Positions 59,207 to 64,000 of a stretch of 64,000 bases of DNA are shown here, piece after piece. The position numbers and the translations under genes were made by a program. Numbering within the stretch: the first letter of the stretch is position 1; every line of letters begins with the position of its first letter. This stretch comes from Bacillota bacterium. GTDB taxonomy: Bacteria; Bacillota; Clostridia; Christensenellales; SZUA-584. Under the pieces are notes generated by a model. That model was not told the DNA's origin and did no database searches. It saw nothing but the letters and a program-made list of their open reading frames with translations. The stretch lies in assembly GCA_023410595.1 (NCBI GenBank), contig JAEYPO010000038.1, forward strand, positions 33,476 through 97,475, given 5' to 3'.

Positions 59207-60130
59207 ATGATCGAGGTCAAAGGCCTGCATAAATACTTCAAGTCGTTCCACGCGCTTAAAGGAATAGACCTGCATGTAAAAAAAGGCGAGATATACGGGT
59301 TTATAGGGCACAACGGGGCGGGAAAGTCGACGACGATAAACATACTCGCGGGCCTCTCGCGGCCGAGCGCGGGGCAATGCATGGTAAACGGAATGGACGT
59401 GCGAAACACGCGCCCGGGAGATCTCGGCATAGGGTATCTTCCCGAAGAGCCTAAATTCTATTCGTGGCTCACCGCGTATGAGACGCTTGAATACCTCGGA
59501 AGCGGCAAGTATAAAAGAGCATCGAGGCAGCAAATAGACAGCATGCTTGAATGGGCGGGGCTAAAAGATTCCGCGTCGCGGCGCGTGGGCGGGTTCTCGC
59601 GGGGCATGCGCCAGAGACTGGGAATAGCCGCCGCGCTTATACGCGATCCCGAGTTGCTGCTTTTTGACGAACCGTCATCCGCGCTCGACCCGGAAGGCAG
59701 GATAGAAGTACTAAACCTTATTAAAGACCTAAAGGGCAGAGGGAAAACTGTGTTTTTCTCGACGCACATACTGGACGACGTAGAACGCGTATGCGACAGG
59801 GTGGGCATACTTGCAGACGGCAGGCTCGTGCTCGAAAAGCCGCTGGAAACACTGCTTAGCGAGAACATATCGCCCGTATATGATATAGAGCTTAAAGAAG
59901 CGGACGAAACGCTGAGGGCGCAGCTTGAAGGCTTGGGGGGAGTAATAAGCGTCTCCGCGGAGGGCAGAACACTGTCGGTGGCGGTGAAAGACCCGTACGA
60001 TTCGAAAGCTCTGCTTAGCTTTTTCGCACAGCAAAGCGTGCCGGTAACGTCGCTTGCTCTGCGCAAAAACCGTCTGGAAGATATTTTTATCAGCGAGGTC
60101 AACCACAATGGATACGATGCTAAACATTAA
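59207..60130 (+). CDS. ABC transporter ATP-binding protein (YxlF-like)
   Basis: 307 residues. Walker A GHNGAGKSTT, Q-loop YLPEEPKFY, signature GGFSRGMRQRLGIAAALI, Walker B LLLFDEPSSALDP, H-loop FSTHILDDVE, then a C-terminal extension (LREAD-type, to KNRLEDIFISEVN) seen in ABC-2 exporters. It is translationally coupled to the PLDc_N gene upstream and overlaps the permease gene by 23 bases. Confidence 0.94.
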   Translation: MIEVKGLHKYFKSFHALKGIDLHVKKGEIYGFIGHNGAGKSTTINILAGLSRPSAGQCMVNGMDVRNTRPGDLGIGYLPEEPKFYSWLTAYETLEYLGSGKYKRASRQQIDSMLEWAGLKDSASRRVGGFSRGMRQRLGIAAALIRDPELLLFDEPSSALDPEGRIEVLNLIKDLKGRGKTVFFSTHILDDVERVCDRVGILADGRLVLEKPLETLLSENISPVYDIELKEADETLRAQLEGLGGVISVSAEGRTLSVAVKDPYDSKALLSFFAQQSVPVTSLALRKNRLEDIFISEVNHNGYDAKH

Positions 60131-60887
60131 AAAAGAGATCAAATACGGAGTGAGGGGCAACAGGTTCCTGATACTTGCCGCCGGGCTGTTTTTCTTCGCG
60201 CTGCTTGATCCGGTCATGATAAAGGCCGTGCTGCCGGCGGTGCTGCAGAGCCAATTTCCCGGGCTTTCGGGCGAGGCGCTAAGCGGTATGTTCACCATAT
60301 CACAGACGGCGTGCGTGCAGACGTATATGGGGGACGTATTTGAGATAGGGACGATAATCGTCGTGTTTACGCTGTGCGGCGTAATAGCGCAGGAAATAAG
60401 GGACGGCACGCTCGTGCTCCCCGTATGTTCGGGCAAGAGCTTTGTAAGCCTTGCGCTTTCGAAGCTTGTGGTGTACGGTCTTGTGCTGACGCTTATCACA
60501 ACGGCAGCTCTTATAGCCGACTATGCGTACGCCGGAGTGCTGATGGGATTCGATATAGCCGCTCTGCCGGTATTGAGAGGGGGGCTGCTTCAGAGCTTGT
60601 ATATGGTGTTTTTGCTCTCCTGCCTTATGGCGTTCGGTTCGATAGTAAAAAAGCCTGTAGCGGCCGGTATACTGACGCTGGCAGCGATTTACGGTTCGCA
60701 TTTCATTGGCGGTGCGCTCAGCATAGAGCAGTATATGCCTACGGGACTGCTCGGCGCAGCCGCCTCATTTTCGACTGAAACGGACGCGGCGCTTCCTATA
60801 GGGCTGCTTATAACCGCCGCGGTCACCGCGCTGCTTTATCTTATTACCGTACTGAGACTTAAAAGTATGGAGCTTGGACAAAGATAA
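60108..60887 (+). CDS. ABC-2 type permease (YxlG-like)
   Basis: 259 residues from the ATG at 60108 inside the ATPase gene (GAGG upstream). Six membrane helices; the second half of the first loop has FEIGTIIVVFTLCGVIAQEIRDGTLVLPVCSGKSFVSLALSKL, the coupling-helix pattern of ABC-2 permeases. It forms the membrane part of the exporter with the preceding ATPase. The substrate is unknown. No terminator is visible after it; 100 bases separate it from the convergent kinase gene. Confidence 0.9.
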   Translation: MDTMLNIKKEIKYGVRGNRFLILAAGLFFFALLDPVMIKAVLPAVLQSQFPGLSGEALSGMFTISQTACVQTYMGDVFEIGTIIVVFTLCGVIAQEIRDGTLVLPVCSGKSFVSLALSKLVVYGLVLTLITTAALIADYAYAGVLMGFDIAALPVLRGGLLQSLYMVFLLSCLMAFGSIVKKPVAAGILTLAAIYGSHFIGGALSIEQYMPTGLLGAAASFSTETDAALPIGLLITAAVTALLYLITVLRLKSMELGQR

Positions 60888-60986
60888 TAGGACGTATCAG
60901 GGCGCAATAAAAACAGATCCGTCTGACCGTGCGAATTCAAGGCATACGGAACGTAATATTTCAGACAAGCAAATTTTGCGTGAAGG

Positions 60987-62174
60987 TCACAGGTCCGAAA
61001 GCTCGTAATAAACCCGGCTGCTTATATCAGGTACGAATCTGTGCGAAGAGTGGGAGGCAGAGGTCTTCACGGGCAGCTCGACAGTAAACTTGCTGCCCAG
61101 CCCCGGCTTGCTCTCGACCCATATACTGCCCTCAAGCAGTTCCACGAGCGACTTTGTAAGTGACAGCCCAAGCCCGCATCCTTCCGAGCGTTTCGTCATG
61201 CTTTCATCGACCTGAGCAAACCGATTGAATATCAAATGATGCTTTTCCGCCGGTATGCCTATGCCGTTGTCTTTAACGGATATAAGTATCTTGCCCTGGA
61301 TGTGGCTGTCCTGCAATATCACGGATATAACGCCCTGCTCGGGAGTATACTTTATGGCGTTTGAGAGAAGGTTAAGCACTATCCGGTCGATCATGTCCTC
61401 GTCGACGGCAATGTAATGACAGCGCGTGTCGGATAAAAAATTCAGCGATATCCGCTTTTTCTCAGCATAATCCTTCACGGATTCGACGATCTCGGCAATC
61501 TTCTCTTTTATATCGATGTTGCTCAGCGAAACGTTCATATAGCCCGAGTTTATCCTGGTTATATCGAGAAGATTATTGATAATCCGCAGCAGCCGGTGAC
61601 AGCTTCTTTTGGAGATGTTAAGCATGTTCCTGCACGTTTCCGGTTTTATTATATCCTCGCTGAAACAAGCTGACAGAAAGTCTATGCCCGAAAGTATTAC
61701 CGCGAGAGGCGTCCGCAGTTCATGCGAGACGTTCGCGAAATAGTCCGTCATCATGCTGCTTCCCCGCTGCAGTAAATCGTTTTTCTGTCCGAGGCTTGTA
61801 TTCATCTGATGTAGCAGCAGCGATTGCCTTCTTGCCCGCAGAAGTATCTCCACTGTTGAAAACAGCTCCATCCTCGATATAGGCGTGGTAAGAAGCTCGT
61901 CTATCGTCTGCCATACGCGGCTTGTTATTTGGCTTACTTCCTTTTTAGAGGATATGAACAGTTTGGGCTGAAACAAGACGCCCGAATCACTTTTTAGTCC
62001 AATGTTCCTGTCACTTAAAGCAGAAAACATCTTTCCATCGATAATTATAAGATCATATTTTGACGTATTTTCAATGTCGTTCTTGTATGTATGAATGTTA
62101 TAATTATGTCTGAGCAAGTCGGTTATCAGCTTAGAATTGAATCTGTTACCTACGGCTACTAATATATTTTCCAT
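60987..62174 (-). CDS. Histidine kinase with N-terminal degenerate receiver
   Basis: 395 residues from the ATG at 62174; the open frame extends 30 codons upstream with no better start, and the ribosome binding site is poor. Residues 1-120 resemble a receiver (NILVAVGNRFNSKLITDLL; DLIIIDGKM with Asp46 at the phosphorylation position), but the acidic pocket pair is missing. A short coiled coil leads to HisKA with His151 in FANVSHELRTPLA and a complete HATPase (NLLSNAIKYTPEQG, DNGIGIPAEK, GCGLGLSLTKSL). It is soluble. No dedicated response regulator is adjacent, so partners may include the hybrid kinase system on the other strand. Confidence 0.9.
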   Translation of the reverse strand: MENILVAVGNRFNSKLITDLLRHNYNIHTYKNDIENTSKYDLIIIDGKMFSALSDRNIGLKSDSGVLFQPKLFISSKKEVSQITSRVWQTIDELLTTPISRMELFSTVEILLRARRQSLLLHQMNTSLGQKNDLLQRGSSMMTDYFANVSHELRTPLAVILSGIDFLSACFSEDIIKPETCRNMLNISKRSCHRLLRIINNLLDITRINSGYMNVSLSNIDIKEKIAEIVESVKDYAEKKRISLNFLSDTRCHYIAVDEDMIDRIVLNLLSNAIKYTPEQGVISVILQDSHIQGKILISVKDNGIGIPAEKHHLIFNRFAQVDESMTKRSEGCGLGLSLTKSLVELLEGSIWVESKPGLGSKFTVELPVKTSASHSSHRFVPDISSRVYYELSDL

Positions 62175-62628
62175 ATCAATGACTACTTTAGAATAATAAA
62201 TCGTCTTATGCGGCTTGATAATTCCTGCATAAGCACCGGTCTTATGAATACTCCTTTTACTCAATTATCCCTTGTTGTATTAAGGCCACGCCGATATGCT
62301 GAAATATTGTTCGTGTGTCGTTTATATAGTTCTGTTTTCAGCGCGTCGTGCTTAAGCTCCCGCCTGCTGCTAATAGATCCGCCCGCCGAGCCTGCTGTCC
62401 ATTATCTAAAACGCACTTTATCGCTAATCACTAACGGTAAGCCGCATAATAAACGCCTGCTCGTTTTCTCAACTGGCTAATTATACAATATACATATATC
62501 ATATACAATAAATAATACCGAATATTGTATGTAAGAAAACGTCGAATAAAAGGATGTTATGTTATATAATAAACTAAAAAATAAATAAATATAAATCAAG
62601 GAAAATAGAGGCATTTGCGATAATAAGA
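62175..62628. other. Intergenic region without supported genes
   Basis: About 450 bases, strongly AT-rich in its right half (62470-62620). A weak plus-strand open frame at 62208-62480 has no ribosome binding site and no recognisable similarity and is not called. No promoter pair is clear enough to report for the minus-strand kinase. Confidence 0.55.
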
Positions 62629-62668
62629 AAAGGGAGCCTGCGGAAGGAGGATGCCGCGCGCTCCCTTT
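62629..62668 (-). terminator. Intrinsic terminator of dapB
   Basis: AAAGGGAGC (62629-62637) pairs with GCTCCCTTT (62660-62668) and the loop contains a smaller GC stem. On the minus strand it is followed by TTTTCTT, 72 bases after the dapB stop. Confidence 0.85.
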
Positions 62669-62740
62669 ACAACTTGAAAGGTATATATCATATTAAACAA
62701 TTTCCGGTAAATAGTTGCTTTGGAGAACCTGCTGTTTTAG

Positions 62741-63550
62741 TTAAGCGCGAATGAGCTTTGGCTTTTCGTCGCTTTCCTCGCTCAGCATCGCGCCTATATC
62801 CAATACATCCTCCATATAGTGCCAGCCCTTTTTATCCCTGATGTATTCCGCCGCCACGAGCGCGCCGCTGGCGAACGCCTTGCGGGAAAACGATTCATGC
62901 GATATAGACAGGCGTTCGCATTCTCCCGCAGCCACTACCTCGTGTACGCCTATATATCCTCCCGCTCTGACAGAGTTTATAGGAACGCTGCAAGAGCTTA
63001 AGGGCAGATCTCTTTCCAGCGATTCGGCTATCCTTTTTGCCGTGCCGGAAGGAATGTCGTGCTTTTTACTATGGTGCATTTCCGTTATCTGGTAGTCGAA
63101 AAAGGGCAGCGCGCGCGCAACGGTTTTAAGCAGCGACATCAATACGTTGATGCCCAGCGTTACGTTGGGCGCGTATACGATACCCAGTTTGTGGCTCCAA
63201 GCAAGTTTTATCATCCAGTCAATATCTTCGTCAGAAAATCCTGTTGTGCATATTACTGCCGGCGTGCCGTGATTTTTGCACGCGTTTAGCAGCATCATAC
63301 TCGCAGCCGGATTGGAAAAGTCAATTATTACGTCTACTTTTGTTTCGCTCAAAACACGGTCAGCTTCTGATATTTCCGTTGCATATATGCCGGACTCGCT
63401 CATTTGTGAGAGCAGACCAATGTCTTTGCCTCTTTTTTCGCTGTTGTTTTTGCAAAAAGCGGCAACTACCTTAAAATTGTTCATTTCGCGTACCGTGCGA
63501 ATAACTTCTATCCCGGCACGTCCGATTCCGCATAAAGCTAAATTGATCAT
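62741..63550 (-). CDS. dapB: 4-hydroxy-tetrahydrodipicolinate reductase
   Basis: 269 residues. The N-terminal dinucleotide-binding motif is LCGIGRAG, followed by VDVIIDFSNPAA and CTTGFSDEDI. The substrate/catalytic segment TEMHHSKKHDIPSGTAKRI corresponds to the E-x-HH-x3-K-x-D-x-PSGTA signature. It reduces the dapA product toward diaminopimelate and lysine, drawing on the same pathway that feeds dipicolinate synthase (dpaAB, 32.4-33.8 kb). AAGGAGG lies eight bases before the ATG. It is preceded by a c-di-AMP riboswitch and terminator, so transcription elongation is likely ligand-controlled. Confidence 0.93.
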   Translation of the reverse strand: MINLALCGIGRAGIEVIRTVREMNNFKVVAAFCKNNSEKRGKDIGLLSQMSESGIYATEISEADRVLSETKVDVIIDFSNPAASMMLLNACKNHGTPAVICTTGFSDEDIDWMIKLAWSHKLGIVYAPNVTLGINVLMSLLKTVARALPFFDYQITEMHHSKKHDIPSGTAKRIAESLERDLPLSSCSVPINSVRAGGYIGVHEVVAAGECERLSISHESFSRKAFASGALVAAEYIRDKKGWHYMEDVLDIGAMLSEESDEKPKLIRA

Positions 63551-63638
63551 TTTTACTACCTCCTTCTTCTGATATTAAGCGCTTTTTATTCGGTTCTCGC
63601 TGCTGAAATAAGGAACATAATATCGCTGGATCGCGAAT

Positions 63639-63666
63639 AAAAAAGCGCTCGCGGATCTGCAAGCGC
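63639..63666 (-). terminator. Riboswitch-controlled terminator upstream of dapB
   Basis: GCGCTTGC / GCGAGCGC eight-bp stem (minus strand, 63666-63645) with loop AGATCC and a run of six T residues. It lies between the aptamer and the dapB ribosome binding site and is the likely expression platform. Confidence 0.88.
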
Positions 63667-63697
63667 CGGGTAAATACTTAAATAAACTAAAATATTC

Positions 63698-63822
63698 CCT
63701 GTCAACGCTTACGAGATTAGCTGTCGGGTTCGGGTTGAAAGGTACCCTACCGAATAATCGGATTCACCCCAAATATGGTTCTCCCGTTCCTCCCCGCGGA
63801 GGATTCAGCAAACTATTTCCAA
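63698..63822 (-). promoter_or_regulatory. c-di-AMP riboswitch (ydaO/yuaA type) controlling dapB
   Basis: Read on the minus strand, conserved blocks occur in order: GCTGAATCC, a GC hairpin, ACGGGAGAACCA, TTTGGGGTGAATCC, a hairpin, GGGTACC, CAACCCGAACCCGACAGC, and TAATCTCGTAAGCG. These match the ydaO consensus closely as I know it. Members of this class bind c-di-AMP and turn genes off by termination; the terminator at 63639-63666 fits. Typical targets are potassium transporters and wall hydrolases. A dapB target ties c-di-AMP to diaminopimelate supply. Confidence 0.88.
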
Positions 63823-63826
63823 CTTC

Positions 63827-63855
63827 ATTATAACCGCTAATTTATTATATGTCAA
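63827..63855 (-). promoter_or_regulatory. Consensus promoter of the dapB riboswitch transcript
   Basis: On the minus strand TTGACA (63855-63850), a 17-base spacer and TATAAT (63832-63827), a perfect sigma-A promoter placed just before the aptamer. Confidence 0.9.
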
Positions 63856-63916
63856 TTGGCAAAAAAATATTCAATCTACGTTGTCAAATGATCTGTTACA
63901 CTTTCGGCAAAGTTCT

Positions 63917-63934
63917 CCCTCCAGTACTGGAGGG
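63917..63934. repeat. Perfect 18-bp palindrome
   Basis: CCCTCCAGTACTGGAGGG. It could be an operator or a terminator stem (plus-strand flank GCGATTTTC), but the gene it would serve lies beyond the window. The rest of 63856-64000 shows no gene. Confidence 0.6.
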
Positions 63935-64000
63935 GCGATTTTCTCCCCAGTACCAGCAGCGGGAAGTTATTATCCCATCTTTGATAGCGTTGTAATTGCT

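Noticed and set aside
62208..62480. Plus-strand open frame of 90 codons antisense to the kinase start
   Set aside because: No ribosome binding site, no recognisable domain, and it begins within the upstream extension of the kinase frame.

Overview
The window reads as a chromosomal segment of a spore-forming, anaerobic member of the Firmicutes (Clostridia-like), probably an uncultured lineage. The support is a dipicolinate synthase pair next to tepA, an FtsK/SpoIIIE translocase and recA in a Bacillus-like order, a CIRCE-controlled groESL, HPr kinase, SleB-type and NlpC/P60 wall hydrolases, LytR-CpsA-Psr proteins, a PASTA protein and Gram-positive-type riboswitches. Base composition is moderate, with AT-rich intergenic regions. 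I see no rRNA or tRNA gene, CRISPR array, transposase or phage module. The species is not identified.

Layout. 0-7.4 kb: an Eis-like acetyltransferase, then an F1Fo ATP synthase operon (atpI-like, a, c, b, alpha, gamma, beta, epsilon). There is no separate delta gene; a delta C-terminal domain is fused in frame to the N-terminus of alpha. 7.5-15.5 kb: TetR regulator, SleB-type hydrolase, a minus-strand carbon-control operon (HAD phosphatase, hprK, ROK sugar kinase, solute-binding protein) and a D,D-carboxypeptidase. 15.7-22.9 kb: a type IIA topoisomerase pair, dCMP deaminase and HrcA-controlled groES-groEL. 23-29.2 kb: an AT-rich orphan membrane gene, M20 peptidase, DegV, sirtuin, a truncated M28 peptidase, a yjdF riboswitch with its yjdF gene, and an orphan sugar-binding lipoprotein.

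29.6-39.8 kb is the conserved sporulation/division block: ylxY-like, M16 protease, dUTPase, dpaA, dpaB, tepA, ftsK, rimO, pgsA, recA. 39.9-49.8 kb is envelope-rich: three tandem LCP proteins, an NlpC/P60 hydrolase behind a structured leader with a terminator, a decayed PocR-domain gene, and a seven-PASTA membrane protein at the end of an ABC-transporter operon. 52.9-62.2 kb is a signalling cluster: a large PAS/GAF hybrid kinase, a NarL-type two-component pair, a PLDc_N protein plus ABC exporter that looks like the target of that pair, and a kinase with a degenerate receiver. 62.7-63.9 kb holds dapB behind a c-di-AMP (ydaO-type) riboswitch with its terminator and promoter.

The recurring theme is building and sensing the envelope. 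DapB feeds diaminopimelate and dipicolinate synthesis, which connects the riboswitch at the right end to dpaAB in the middle. LCP proteins, carboxypeptidase, SleB, NlpC/P60 and PASTA proteins act on the wall. The most unusual item is the alpha-delta fusion in the ATP synthase. The clearest RNA device is the yjdF leader, whose two mutually exclusive helices can be read directly from the sequence.
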